This document shows positions 12,490 to 24,424 of a stretch of DNA of 64,000 bases, piece by piece (within the stretch, counting starts at the first letter, position 1; every line of letters starts with the position of its first letter). The DNA is from Arbacia lixula. Lineage: Eukaryota; Echinodermata; Echinoidea; Arbacioida; Arbaciidae. The notes under the pieces were generated by a model. That model searched no databases. It was not told the origin of the DNA and was given only the letters and a program-made list of their open reading frames with translations. Both the position numbers and the translations under genes were made by a program. The DNA lies in assembly GCA_963669155.1 (NCBI GenBank), contig OZ022586.1, forward strand, positions 1,283,977 through 1,347,976, read 5' to 3'.

Positions 12490-12720
12490 CCGCGGGGCAT
12501 CGGCTGTGGATTTGACCGGTGAACCATTGGAGTGATCCACCGTCTGCACTGCTTTTGCTTGAGCAGAATTGAAGACGTAACCACCGTTGCCATTAAGTTT
12601 TGAGTTTATTTCACGAATAACTTAGCAGTTAGTGTGATTTTGGTTTAATGGATAGATCATCCATTTTCTAATTTTGCATCTGGCATGTCTTCATTTCATA
12701 GGTAGGATATGTATTCATGT
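12490..12720. repeat. Dispersed repeat R2, copy 1
   Basis: Matches 35281-35510 over about 230 bases in the same orientation, sharing 'gaagacgtaaccaccgttgc' and 'gcatctggcatgtctt'. It directly follows the LINE 3' end here; the other copy lies just upstream of zinc-finger gene B. Noncoding. Confidence 0.8.
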
Positions 12721-12816
12721 GTCTCCTTAATTGAAATCAAAATTATTTCATGGTGGACTATCTCTTTAAAGGGAATATACTGTACTAGGGAGACTTTCAA
12801 AAAGGTGATCGTGAGC

Positions 12817-13612
12817 AATTATTTTCTTGCCATATGGTCTTCATGTATTGTCCATTTGAGAAAGAATGGACAGGAAGATTTCTCAAGATCACTTTTTGAA
12901 GGCCTTTTGTCTTCCCTGTACAAGTTTATTCCCTTTAAGAGGTGTATTATGGTGTTCATGCTTTCCCATGCAGCTCAGATATAGGCCTACTTTAAAAAAA
13001 AATAATTTTGTTTTTTGATGCGCTCATGAGGTACACTGGACACTTCCCTTTGTCCACTCTGAGAAGATGTTGCCATACAATTTTATGTTTGTATTTGTTT
13101 TGAAAAAAATAAAGGCAGAGAAAAACACATAACTTTGCGTCGGCGTCGAGCGTGGCTTCAAAGAGAGATTTGAAATTTGAGATTTTGAAACACACAATCA
13201 ACATCTACATGTATGTGCAAATGCCTCATTTGCAAGCTATATATCCAGCTCCCTCATACTTTTAAGATACGCGTTCAACTGTAGTGCTTATCGTGATCGT
13301 ACAGAGTTAGTGGAGTGTAGCTAATGTAGCTCTCCGTGAAAAATAGATATTCAGTTACAATAAAAGTCACGCCATATCAGTTTTATATAAATCTCCATCT
13401 GCGCCGCAGGCCGTACTATTGATAGGTTATGGAATTCTTTGTTTTGTGTTAAACATCGCGTGTCGCGTATACAAGGATTGGTCATTTGTTTGTTTCAGTA
13501 TATATTGTATATATATTGTCGTGAAATATTTGCTTTTATTTGAATGGTATTGTTCATGTTTCTGAAGGTACAGACATGGTGGCGCCTGTGAAGGCCTATT
13601 AGGCAAATTGAT
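12817..13612. repeat. Dispersed repeat, second copy (partner 1-800)
   Basis: Collinear with bases 1-800. It contains the left arm of the foldback element (13284-13440) but not the right arm, so the foldback is incomplete here. No protein is supported. Confidence 0.85.
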
Positions 13613-14290
13613 TATGCCCATCATGTCTTTGTCAGGTCTCAGTTGAAAACAAATTTTGGAAACAGATTTGGCAGGGGGAACTGTACCTTTGGTCCTGTAT
13701 CAAGTTGTAGATTAACTAAAATGCGTATTTTGATGTGTACTTTGGTATAATAGAATCACCGTTGCTGTAAAAAAAAATTCTCACGCTGCTATAGGCCTAT
13801 TGGACATTTAATTTACGAAAGAATTCATGTTTTATTTGTGATTTCTTGCTCAACTGTTTGAGAAGCTTAGTAAAATAGATATTAAAGTTTAAATCTGATT
13901 GATTATGTTTGATAGTTGTCTTACTGCAAGTACAGGCACGGGTTTTAGTGTCCTACTCCGACCATAATGATTATTTACACGTCATGCACGGCTCATCCTG
14001 ATGATGATGATGCAGAAACGGAGTTAATAACACACTAACATTGTGATAATATTGTACAGTTTGTCAAAGTGTGCGGATGTGTGTGGGTGCGTGGGTGCGT
14101 TTGTGTGTGATGAGCCGATGGGGTTATAGTACATAGAACCCCTGAAATGATTGTGATTTCAGGCAGTGCGCTAATATTATAGTGGCATAGATAGGGGCAA
14201 AAGTAAATTAGTCTATAAATGAAATGTGCAATGTATATCTGTATATGGGGCACATGTATTGAAATATTCATTATCGCATTGAAATGTCAT
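13613..14290. other. Noncoding stretch
   Basis: I see no gene or clear repeat except a short GT-rich run near 14065-14112. Confidence 0.4.
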
Positions 14291-14453
14291 GCCTTTTCCT
14301 TTTTTTTTAATTTCTTTTCCCCCTCTTCTTTCCCTTTTTGTTCTTAATAGTCCTCTCCCTCTGTTTCTCTTTCTCTCTTCCTTTCCTTTTTTTTTTACCT
14401 TTCGCTTGTCTATTTCATTTCTGTTTATTTGGTCTTTCCTTCTTTCCTCTCTT

Positions 14454-14489
<36 letters not shown>
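14291..14489. repeat. Pyrimidine-rich low-complexity tract with (CT)n
   Basis: C/T-rich on the plus strand, ending in an uninterrupted CT dinucleotide array at about 14455-14488. Open frames on both strands are repeat artefacts. Confidence 0.85.
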
Positions 14490-14492
<3 letters not shown>

Positions 14493-15690
14493 CTTACTAT
14501 ATTTGTCACATATTTCTATTCCTCTCTCAAGGCGTTTTGGTAAAGTATAGTATAAGGTCGCTCTACTTCGATCCTGGCCCCCATGCAACTCCGGGTTTCG
14601 GAGGTCCGCATGCGTGTTCCCAAAATGTCCGGAAAGGGGTACTTTTTTGCAGGACAAGTTCGGCCCGCGAATTGTAAAAGAAAAGGGGGGTGTTTTATTT
14701 GCCTTTTACCCGGAGATTCTTTTAAATAGGGGGTGTTTTGTTTTTCTCACTCTTTGGAATCCTGAGAAATGGGCCTATTGGGGGACAAACAGTAAAACTG
14801 ACCTGTGCATCAGACTATGAAAAGTCATTGTTTTCATTGTTTTGCTATTGTTTTGTCCTGCTCCGCCAAAATTCCAAGAAATACAAAGAAACGGCTCGCG
14901 GGCAAGTCTAATCTGTGCGCACTAGCAAAGGTCTCGGATCGTTCTTGCGTGAGATTTGATTGTGTCGATCGCCGAGTTTCGTCGAGTTGACATTGGTCTG
15001 AGCTCAGTGAATTGTACTCTATCCGTTATATGATTATTATGATTACGAAATAAAGGAGATGTGAACGATGAAACGTGTAAGACTTTTGCGCGAGCCGTTT
15101 CTGTGGGGGTTTTATTAATATTGTGTGAGCAGTGGTGTAAATTAAAAAAAAAAAATACGCCACCGGCAGAGAACGTCTTTGGTTTTGGTTTAATTCTCAT
15201 AATATCAGCAGGGGATTGGTGGTAAAAAGTCACTCTCATCAAGCTTCAAATTGTATTTACCGTATGACAAAATCGAGACAAGAACTCGGAAGCGACCGGA
15301 GCATCAAGCTCAACAGATGGTAGATCGTCGTAGTCGCGTCGATATCTCGTGATTAATGCATGGTTTTCTACATTGAACTTCTAGTTCTAAACTAAACTCT
15401 TTCCGAGGCGACGCCGCGCAGGGAACACCCTTCGCGCTTCGCTAGCAAGCCTGCCGTTCCGACTTGGACACTTACTGACTTAACACAGATTAGCGAGTCT
15501 GAGGGACCAGAGAAAGTCCTACAGTCACTAGACTGGTGAGAGTAATCAGCTATTTCACGTAAGTGTATGGAGATATTGGTAGAGTACTACAACAAAGACA
15601 ATATCTGTGGGCCCTATCTACTACAGTAACTTTGGGATTGATTGTAAAGAAATTGCTCCCCAAAAATAAATTTGGAAAGCGCTAAAATAT
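14490..15690. other. Noncoding stretch without recognised features
   Basis: Mixed composition, locally more GC-rich (near 14880-14990 and 15280-15480). An AATAAA at about 15049 is followed by 'acgtgtaagacttttgcg' text reminiscent of an LTR end, but I find no TG...CA boundaries, primer-binding site or duplicate, so I make no call. Splice-like motifs are not supported by coding sequence. Confidence 0.35.
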
Positions 15691-15860
15691 GGGGGGGGGG
15701 GGGGGGGGGGGAGCTCAAGACAATATAGTGGGGGGGGGGGGGAGACATTTGATACAGTCCCCCCCCCCCCCCCTTCGAATTGGTGGGGGACGCGTAATGA
15801 TCCGGGGGGATAGTGATGGATTTTTTTTTTATATTTTTTTTAGGGGGGGGGGGGGGACAT
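15691..15860. repeat. Poly-G/poly-C foldback-like repeat
   Basis: Long G runs at 15691-15711, 15730-15742 and about 15844-15856, and a C run at 15759-15773. The spacer 'agacatttgata' recurs at 16585 and, inverted, near 1220. G runs on one strand facing C runs make this palindromic and a G-quadruplex candidate. The glycine- or proline-rich open frames are not genes. Confidence 0.8.
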
Positions 15861-15898
15861 TTTTGGGGGGAGTTCAAGACCAAATATACAATTCTATG

Positions 15899-15931
15899 TA
15901 TTATTATTATTATTATTATTATCATTATTGT
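15899..15931. repeat. (TTA)n trinucleotide microsatellite
   Basis: About ten TTA/TTG/TCA-type units in a row. Confidence 0.85.
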
Positions 15932-15937
15932 TGTTAA

Positions 15938-16512
15938 TGGATTCCAACTGGAATCAAATGGTATCAGATGGTTCAATTTGATCAATAGGTTTCGACTGAA
16001 ATTAACTAGCAGATATACCAGTAAGTCCTGTTGATTACATGATATACATACATGTACCAGTATGGTTAATAGGCTTCAAGTGGAATCTACAGGTATACCA
16101 GTAAGGCCTATTGGTTCTAACTGGTATCAACTGGTTTAATGATATACCAGTATGGTTAATGGGTTCCAAGTGGAATCAACTGGTAAATACACCCATTGAG
16201 TTTCTATGGGTTTCAACTAGCAACATCTGGTCCAGATTGTTTTATGGGTTTTAAACTGGAATCAACTGGTAGATCAACCAGTAATTAGGCCTATTGGTTT
16301 TAATTGGTATCAACTGGTGTACTGATTTACACAAGTATGGTTAATGGGTTTCAACTGGAATCAACTTGTATGTTTTCAGCATATGCCAGTTGGGTCAACA
16401 GGTTTCAACTGGGATAAACTTGTATAATTACCAGTTGTGCCAACTGGTTTCAAATGGTACCACTTGAATCCAGTTGAAACCAGTTGAAAATTCAGCTGGT
16501 TTCAACTGTTTT
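15938..16512. repeat. Degenerate minisatellite based on CAACTGG
   Basis: Dozens of diverged copies of 'tttcaactggaatcaactgg', 'accagtatggtt' and similar variants, on both strands near the right end ('ccagttgaaaccagttg'). The basic motif YCAACTGGT recurs every ~10-30 bases. It ends in a T tract and a G tract (16569-16584). Confidence 0.8.
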
Positions 16513-16568
16513 TTTTTTTTTTTTTTACCTGGGGTTGGTTGCAAGCATGGAGGGAAATCCCGGGTGAG

Positions 16569-16735
16569 GGGGGGGGGGGGGGGGACATTTGATATTGTTA
16601 CAATCGATCCACACAAGCTAAGATCAATATCAATTGCAAGTTACAATCGATCAATCAATCATTGGTTCTTCGTGGTACAGAGTTACGAGCGATATCAATC
16701 GTACGATCAATCGTAGCTCTTTATGATACGGGCCC
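16569..16735. repeat. G tract plus MITE-like fragment rich in GATCAATC
   Basis: A 16-G run is followed by 'acatttgatattgt', then sequence with repeated 'atcgatcaatcaatc' ending 'ctctttatgatacgggccc'. That end resembles the terminus of the GGCCC-type MITEs (8283, 43358, 61030); a related end lies near 28925. Confidence 0.55.
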
Positions 16736-16984
16736 CTGAACAAGTCCTAAAGACACTGAACTGGTGAGTATAAATGTGTACTGATCAGATGATTATCAGC
16801 TATTCCACATAAATGTATGTAGATATAGAGTACTATAATTTATACCCCTTTAACCCATGATTGCCCCCAAACAGCATTTTGTATGATACATGGACTCATG
16901 CAAGAGACAGGATGTAGATTCTTGCAAACCAGATTAAATGGAGAATGGTATTGGTAAGTTTTTCTACTTAGGCTTGTGAAGATT

Positions 16985-17140
16985 TAGACTGAAAAATCAG
17001 TCTCATTAGGATGTTGGATCGGATGGATCCGCTGAGATTGTATCTGGCTCCTCTGAACACCGGCCCCTACCTAGAGGTATGTTCAAAAATGTAATTTTGA
17101 TTGAATGCCCCAAATGAGATGATTATTCCTGTCTAAATAA
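16985..17140. repeat. Dispersed repeat R3, copy 1
   Basis: Shares 'ggatccgctgagatt' and 'ctggctcctctgaac' with 35528-35672 and, truncated, 44747-44826. The last two lie upstream of zinc-finger genes B and C. Confidence 0.75.
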
Positions 17141-17204
17141 GAACCTTGTGTATTTGTTGCTCTGGTGGTAAGCCGTGAGGGTGTTTCACCATGGACCCTA
17201 TGGT

Positions 17205-17472
17205 TTCACCAAGCTGTTCGTAAGCTACGAATGATCTTACAAACGGCTGGTTATCCCTTCTTGTGCTAAATGCGATACCACACTTTGTTCCTGTTTCAAC
17301 ATATTGGGAGTTAATTTCCAACAATTCTAATAACATTTGACAAATCATAAGCTTTGTATTCAGTTACTTGTTAACAACAAGAATTTTCATTTATAAACAT
17401 TAGATTTTAATTTAAACTGATAGGAATCGTTCGCAAAGTCGTTCGTAGCTTACGAGCAGCTTTGTGAAATTG
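17205..17472. mobile_element. Palindromic element with GTTCGTAAGC arms
   Basis: Left arm 'caccaagctgttcgtaagct' (about 17206-17240) is inverted at about 17428-17470 ('cgtagcttacgagcagcttt'). A further fragment in opposite orientation lies at about 26640-26745. Noncoding. Confidence 0.65.
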
Positions 17473-18025
17473 TGTAATTGTTGGTAATTGGGTAATTGTT
17501 CATGCTGTTTCAACAATATATTTTTGCATTTCTTGTGCGCTTTTTAACATGTTTCCACTCAACCATGACACGACTTCATATGTTTACATAACAGGTCATG
17601 TTAAATCCTTATCAAAATATCCAGAGTTTTATGTTTTCACGAAATGAAGGGTTTTTTAAACTTTCAAAGTCAAAAGGGCTGAGTATTTGTTAAATGGTGC
17701 TCACTCAACCGGAACAATGGGTTAAGTGTCGGGATAGGTGTTAGTGCATCGAGAGATGGATGATAAACATTGAAAGGTCATAAATTTTGCAATAGAAATG
17801 GAATTTATCAAAAACTCATATATTATCCCTAAATTACCCTTGTGACTTTTGAAAAGTGACATTTTTGCCTTTAAAATTTGCCCACTCATGCATGCCTAAT
17901 TGGATTAATGTGATTTTCACACGTAAGTTAGTCAATAAGTTGAGAAAAGATCCTGCAAAATCATTTTACCCAAAACCTCTTCTATAAGAAGTGATGCGAT
18001 TTTGCGAAAGGGGGGGGGGGGGGCT
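17473..18025. mobile_element. Foldback family FB1, right-hand copy
   Basis: Aligns with the inner and right part of the complete FB1 element at 32562-33266, sharing 'tgtcgggata', 'gtgcatcgagagatg', 'cccttgtgacttttgaaaag' and 'agttagtcaataag', and ends in a G tract (about 18010-18023). It is followed directly by the foldback right arm also found at 845-1122. Confidence 0.75.
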
Positions 18026-18309
18026 TAATAAGTGTTTCAGCCAGCGCAGATAAAATGGCATGACGGACACAATAAAAACAAATTCATAATGCTTAGCAGA
18101 GCTTCACTTACTGGCATAGCCCTATACCTTTATAAATGTGATTGCCAACAACTTGTATAGAATTCCACAACCTTTGAATAGTACGGCCTGCGGCGCATAT
18201 GGAGATTTATATAAAACTGATATGGCGTGACTTTTGTAACTGAAGATTTACTTCGCACAGATATTTCCATCACGTACACCCACTAACTCTGTACGATCAC
18301 GATAAGCAC
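18026..18309. mobile_element. Right arm of the foldback element seen at 475-1122
   Basis: Matches 847-1122 over its full length, starting after the G tract with 'gtgtttcag' and ending 'cacgataagcac'. The left arm is missing. A further G tract follows at about 18331-18348. Confidence 0.8.
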
Positions 18310-18479
18310 TGCCGTGGGCGAAGATCCTAAGGGGGGGGGGGGGGGGGGTCCAGTCCCCCACCCATTGAGCAAATCTTCCCATTCACTTAACTCGTAATAC
18401 CCAGCAGGGGCTAGAATGGTTAAGAAATCAATATTCAAGCTGAAATTTCGCCATGATCCCGACATCTGGTTAAAAAATA

Positions 18480-19660
18480 GAGATGACTTTCCTGAAAGCT
18501 AGTAGACTCAGCTACAACATACTAAAATTTCAGAGTAACAGAAGTGAACATAAGCGAGATACAGCTCCTAGACGCTCGTCATGTCATTTCATAAATACCC
18601 CTTCCATTGACATAACACGTACATACGTCCGATTTTCACATTAATGTCTACAATCAAATTTACACCATGTACATGAAATTCTATTTAAAATTAAGGCTAG
18701 GTTTCATAGAGCAAGGTCTCAGCTACCACATACTGAAATTTAGAAGAAAATTGTTCAATGATTACTGAGATACGTAAAACGAGTAAAAAAGTTCATATGA
18801 AAATTATTTTTTTCAATTCATATGGCAATATGATGACGTCACGATGTATTTAACGACCAAATGATGCATGAAATAGCATCTACAGCTCACACTCTTTCAA
18901 AATGTAAAAAAAAAATTGGGGGTCACCAGCCATTCTGATGAGCTGTGGCCGGTTTGCACACAAAAACGTATTGACGCACGGGCAGACTTTAAACTTTGAC
19001 GCACTCGCACGTCCTTGTTACTGCATGGAATTGCTCAAAATGACGGGATGTGATGTATGTGACAGAAGCATGAATCTAGTGAAAAAACAAAATTCTGACA
19101 GGCAAGATAAGGCTTCTAAAAGATCGTCATGTCATTTCATGATTTCAAATAATTGACCATCCCATATACAAACGTCCGATCTTGACATTAATGCCTATAA
19201 TGAAATTTGCACCTTAAAAATGTATTAAAAGGGAAAAATAAAGGAATTCCTACCATAGAGCAATTTTGGGAAAAATTGACCAAGGATTACTGAAATACGC
19301 TCAAACGGGCAAAAAAAATCATGACGTCATACATGAAAATTCATTTTTTCGATTCAAATGGTAATATGATGACGTCACGATGTATTTAAGAGCAAAATGA
19401 CACATGAAATCCCATCTGCATTTTATACTCTTTCCGAATATTTAAAAAAAATGGGGGTCACCGGCCATTTTGAAGACCTATGGCCGACTGAAGGTAGTCA
19501 TGTTTTTTGCAATATTTGTACACAAAAACGTATTGACGCGCGCGCAGACTTTCAACTTTGACGCACCCGCACGACCTTGTTATTGCATTGAAATGGCTCA
19601 AAATTATATGATATGATGTATATAGTGTCAGAAACATAAATTTAGTAAGAAAAGCTGTAT
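18480..19660. repeat. Tandem repeat of ~545-bp units, about two copies
   Basis: The segment from about 18565 repeats from about 19108: shared 'cgtcatgtcatttcat', 'tgatgacgtcacgatgtatt', 'aaaaacgtattgacgc' and 'actttgacgca'. A partial third unit may precede it. Each full unit carries the TGACGTCA palindrome (18834; 19322 and 19370). Confidence 0.8.
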
Positions 19661-19969
19661 TCCTACGTTGCGTTCGCGCTACGCACGAAAATACTCTAAT
19701 CTACGTCTCCACCCCCCAGACTTCATATAAACAATGACCACCTACTTGACCACCAACATGCACTGCCATTCCTAGGTATATCCAGGGATACTACATTGGG
19801 ACAGATATTATGCTGATGTAGAGAATTTGATGAATAAAGAATGCTCTCGATCTGGATTCCAAAGCGTGTGCACGTGTTTTGTATCAGAGTCCTTCTACGA
19901 GCTAAAAGAACACAATACATACATACCTTGTTCTTTATTGAAAATGTGCTTAAACTGTCCAGTTTATTT

Positions 19970-19975
19970 TTGTTA

Positions 19976-20041
<66 letters not shown>
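19970..20041. repeat. (GT)n-(GA)n compound microsatellite
   Basis: A run of about ten TG units changes directly into about twenty GA units. The surrounding 19661-20110 shows no gene. Confidence 0.95.
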
Positions 20042-20044
<3 letters not shown>

Positions 20045-20120
20045 CCAATCATATTTTTTTTTTAACCATTATCATAAATAATTTCAAGGTATAAAAGTCA
20101 TTTCGCACCCCTCTATATCA

Positions 20121-20589
20121 GTAGACGAACTGGCTAATGGACCGAATGGCTATTAGAGGAAACGGCTATTGGACGATTTGGGAATTGGACGAAATGGTTA
20201 TTAGACGATTTGGTTGTTAGACGAACTGATCATTGGACCTAATGATTGATGGACAAAATGATTAGTAGACGAAATGGGAATTGGACGAGTTGATGAGTAG
20301 ACGATGTGGATATTGGACCAACTGAAGTTAGCCGACATGGCTATTGGACCAAGTGAAGTTGGACGAACTGATTAATGGACGATTTGGCATTAGACGAAAT
20401 GGATTTAGACCAAATGGTTGGTAGACGAAATGGTTGTAGACGAATTGGTTAAAGACCAACTGGTGATTAGACGAAATGGCAAATGGGATAAATAATGACC
20501 TTAACGAAATGGCATTATACGAAATGAATGTAGACCAAATGGCTATTAGACGAAATGACATTGGACTAAATGGCAATTTACCGAACGGT
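20121..20589. repeat. Degenerate ~17-18-bp minisatellite, unit ATTAGACGAAATGGCTA
   Basis: About 25 tandem units of the form 'attagacgaaatggcta' with variants (gacgaactgg, gaccaaatgg, gacgatttgg). It keeps a TAGACGAAATGG core, with many substitutions and length changes of one to three bases. Confidence 0.9.
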
Positions 20590-20942
20590 TCACCTCTAGC
20601 CCTCAATAGCATATATTGAGTTATTACACGTCCTACACCCTCCGGGGATCGAGGTGGTACAGTCTTTAGAGTCAACAAAATTCTACAAAATTCTACAAAT
20701 TCTACAGGAGAACTCCGAATACGTAAGTATACTTGGCATATTACAACCGAACTCAAGGCGTGTCTGTAATCATCACAGACGATAAGTGATCACCTTACGA
20801 TCTATATAATATCAGCAACCTTAAACGTATCACACTATCATTATTTCGCTCTGTAAACTGTTTCTAGAAGTTCCAATTACATATCGTATTTTTATGTCAT
20901 TATAATTCTTATAACTGCGGGCAGCTCTACTTGCAAGTTCAG

Positions 20943-21086
20943 TTGCCAGCTTGACTCGGACGCAAGAAGTGATGGCTAACTACGCTATCCGTAAAGGGCT
21001 TAGAGAAGACTTCAAGGAGGTGTATCGGATGCTCCTAGCTGAGGACCAAGGCGATTCCAAGCTGACATGTCATCTTACGATGGAAG
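20943..21086 (+). CDS. SSAT-like acetyltransferase copy 1, first visible coding exon
   Basis: Acceptor at 20941-20942, donor gaag|gtaag at 21087. The ATG at 20972 opens MANYAIRKGLREDF, matching the start of the GNAT fold (beta1 then an acidic alpha1) and the usual N-terminus of spermidine/spermine acetyltransferases, so I take it as the likely start. The frame stays open to the acceptor, so translation from an upstream exon is also possible. Confidence 0.75.
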
Positions 21087-24000
21087 GTAAGAAGGAGAGG
21101 AGTGCAGTCTTATTGTGTCGAGATGGTGTGGATGGTGGGGAAAGAGAAATGAGATGCAGGCAATGGAGAGAAGCAAACATACAAGGATATAGAAAAAGTG
21201 AGTAGGAGTTGCAAGAGACGGGAAGTGGGAACATGAGGCTAAAGATGTCTTAAACAAGGCATCGGTAAGATACTGGCGGTGGGAGGTTTAGACCTACTAA
21301 TGCGGCAACTTCATAACTTTTTTTTTTTTTTTTGGGGGGGGGGGGTGCTATGAAAAGGTTAACCAAAATCAGTGAAAAATATACATAGTCTTCCCAACTT
21401 GAGTAATTAGAGGTGACATCATCTTTTCACGAGTGAACACTTAAAGTAATGTTTCACTTGTAGATGTGAGTTTGAACATTTATGTAGCGGGGGGGGGGGG
21501 GGGGGCTACCGCGATATAGGACATCTACACACTGCTAGTGAGGTTTAACATGTATCTTAAAACACGGGGGAGGGGGGATCAAAGCTTGCAAATGACACTC
21601 TTGCATATGCACATGGATACTGACATGCAATCAAATTAATCAACCTTCTTTCTTTCTTCAAAGTATTGTAATGATTGTGGAATGCTTTTCACATTTTCCA
21701 GCATCCCTTAGAATCCATAAAGATGTTTTAATACATGAAATATGTCATGCGAGTCTCGTCTCCTCCTAACATGCCTTACACCTCCCCGATGTGTGCAAGT
21801 AAATTTATGTTATGCATGTATACGGTACTGCTAGCGTTAAGGTAATCAAGATATATATTCTATGCTGTTCATGGCTCTATAAACTTCATATAACAAGTTG
21901 TAAAACAGCGCCCGTCATATATTCGTGTTTATACATGTTCAAAGACTTCAGATAACCCGGACTGTCATATGGATCATGTAAACAATTGGTTAGGGAAAAC
22001 TTGGCAAATGCGTCTTCACGAATCAGTTTATGTTGCCTATATACAAAGGCTTAGTTGACTATATACAAAGTCATCAACGTAAAAGAACTTAAGAAAACCG
22101 AAAATCAAAAGAAAGAAATAATTTGGCCACATGTCACGACTCGTTAAATATCTTTGAAGACATTTACAACACTACTAATATAGTAGTAATAATCCAGTGA
22201 ATTTAGTAACGTATATTCAAATCATGTTTATTTATTTTGAGAGGTGGTTGGGTAGAAGGCATGCACTTCCAGAAAGAACCATATACCTACAATAACAAGA
22301 TAATGGTTATGTTTGAGTAGATCATTGTTTGTGTGTGTCTTTATGCTTATGTATTTTGGGGCTTGGAAGACATGTTCAATGTTAAAGGGATACCGATCGA
22401 CATAATTGGCTTACATGTATCAACATTTCTCAGAGCAACATTTAAAGATCTGCCTTTGTCTTTATCACTCACTTTGAAACAAGTGCTAATGATGCGTATT
22501 CTGAAGAATAGCTAGTCCCTCTTAAAATAAATGACGGATAGTATGCTCCACGGCTTAAAGGAACATGCTATGCGGCATCGTGTATACTTGTCTTCACGAA
22601 GATATCATTATGATGTGTTTACAAAGCCACTTCCTCACCTCCAATGCCCCCAGCCGGGTTTGAATATGTTTTTATTGTTCTAAGATACATTGCTACGCGC
22701 CATCGTTTATTTCTTAATCAAATGCCTGTTGTACTAAATCATTATTTTCTTAAATTAAAAATAAATAAGGTCTTTAAGGGTTTGTTTGAAAGTCTAGTCG
22801 AAACCGTGTTTGTTATTAACAAGAGAAGAAAGAGAAAAAAACGAACAAATCGGCACAACTATGAGCATCAGAAAGTTATATCGGTCAAGAACATTTTTTT
22901 TCTGTAAATGGCAAATGAAATGGCAAAAGTTGAAATCTGGTGTGTGGCACTGATGTTGTGGCTCTCTATTCAATGGAATCCATCTTCTTATTTCGAATAA
23001 AATCGCTATCATTCTAGCTGCTTTCTGAGATTAAGGAAGGGCTTTATTTATCTTTTGGCCTTCGCCTTAATTTGAGCGCAAGGGTAGTTTAGATACGTTA
23101 CCACATGGTGCAATGTATTAAGGTCTGCCGCTCCAATTCAATGAGCGGTGAAACTTCAAGTGCCCGTATCTTCACCATTACCCATTTATCTGGGGTTTTT
23201 TGCTCAACATTCACTAATCCGTCTCTTTCGTTGATCGTTCTGCGTTTATTGGAAGCAACTTCTCGGTTGAACTTCTCTTAAACATATCACTCTTAATCTG
23301 TCACGTACTTCATATGCGAGAGTTTATCATGACTAATTTAACGACTGATGACGTCAGTACTCATTTATATTCGTCTTTGCAGAACTTGAAGACTCTGGAT
23401 TCGGTGCCACGCCTCGCTTCAAGGTTCTCGTCGTAGAGTACCGTGGTCATATTAATGATGATGTGATTGACCAGGCTCAAGGAATGTCGTACCCACTAGT
23501 AGGCTGCATCATATATGTCCATGTGTTTAGCTACTTTGCCGGTGTCCAGTGCCTCTTGCAAGGCATTGTGGTTCAGCCTGACCATCGACGTAAGACACTA
23601 GAGTGCGTTACTATTATGTGTGGTTGTGGACAGCGTTCAGGTCCAATGACGTCATATTGAAGCTCCGAGCATGTCCCAAGTCTTGAGTCCCCGGGAGCTC
23701 GTTTTCATGAAGACGATAAATGTCGATGCGTTATCGATTCGGGTACTGGACGGGGTCCAAGGCTTGGGACTTGCATAAAGCGTCAATATGAGGTCATTGG
23801 TTCATCAATATCATAAAGTAAGTCACCCTATTAATAACTGCATTGGGAAATAAAAAAAAAAACCAAGGGTTCAACCTCTAGCCAAAAATCAAAAACAAAC
23901 AAGCATGCTCGTACTCAAAATTCTGACATGATGAACGGCTTGGTATAATAAAGACAAATTATTAGTACGAAAACTTATTTGTAAGAATTTGTAAGAAACA

Positions 24001-24393
24001 TGTTTTAGGGAGACATTCTGCATTTTCCCCACCAGATAAAGGCCTGGGCACTAGCCTCGTTAAAGCAACGTTAGAGGTAAGTTGACAAGTCCAATACTAT
24101 ATATCAATAAAAAGTACTAGGTAAATTTGTATCCACACTTGTAGCCATACTTCTATACCCATCGCAACCACTTGAATGATATTTTTTTATATGTAAAATA
24201 GTACAGAATTTGAGCGATTGGGATGACGATAAAAATAAAGATGCAAGTTCAAAATTGTGAACACACCGACGAAAACTGTTGTGCTACCCATATTTTGGCT
24301 ATGCATACACACACACACATACAGATACATACACACACACACGCACACATACACACACACACACGCATGTATATATATATATATAGATATATA

Positions 24394-24424
<31 letters not shown>

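Noticed and set aside
15040-15240. Solo LTR near the AATAAA at 15049
   Set aside because: No TG...CA borders, target duplication, primer-binding site or second copy were found.
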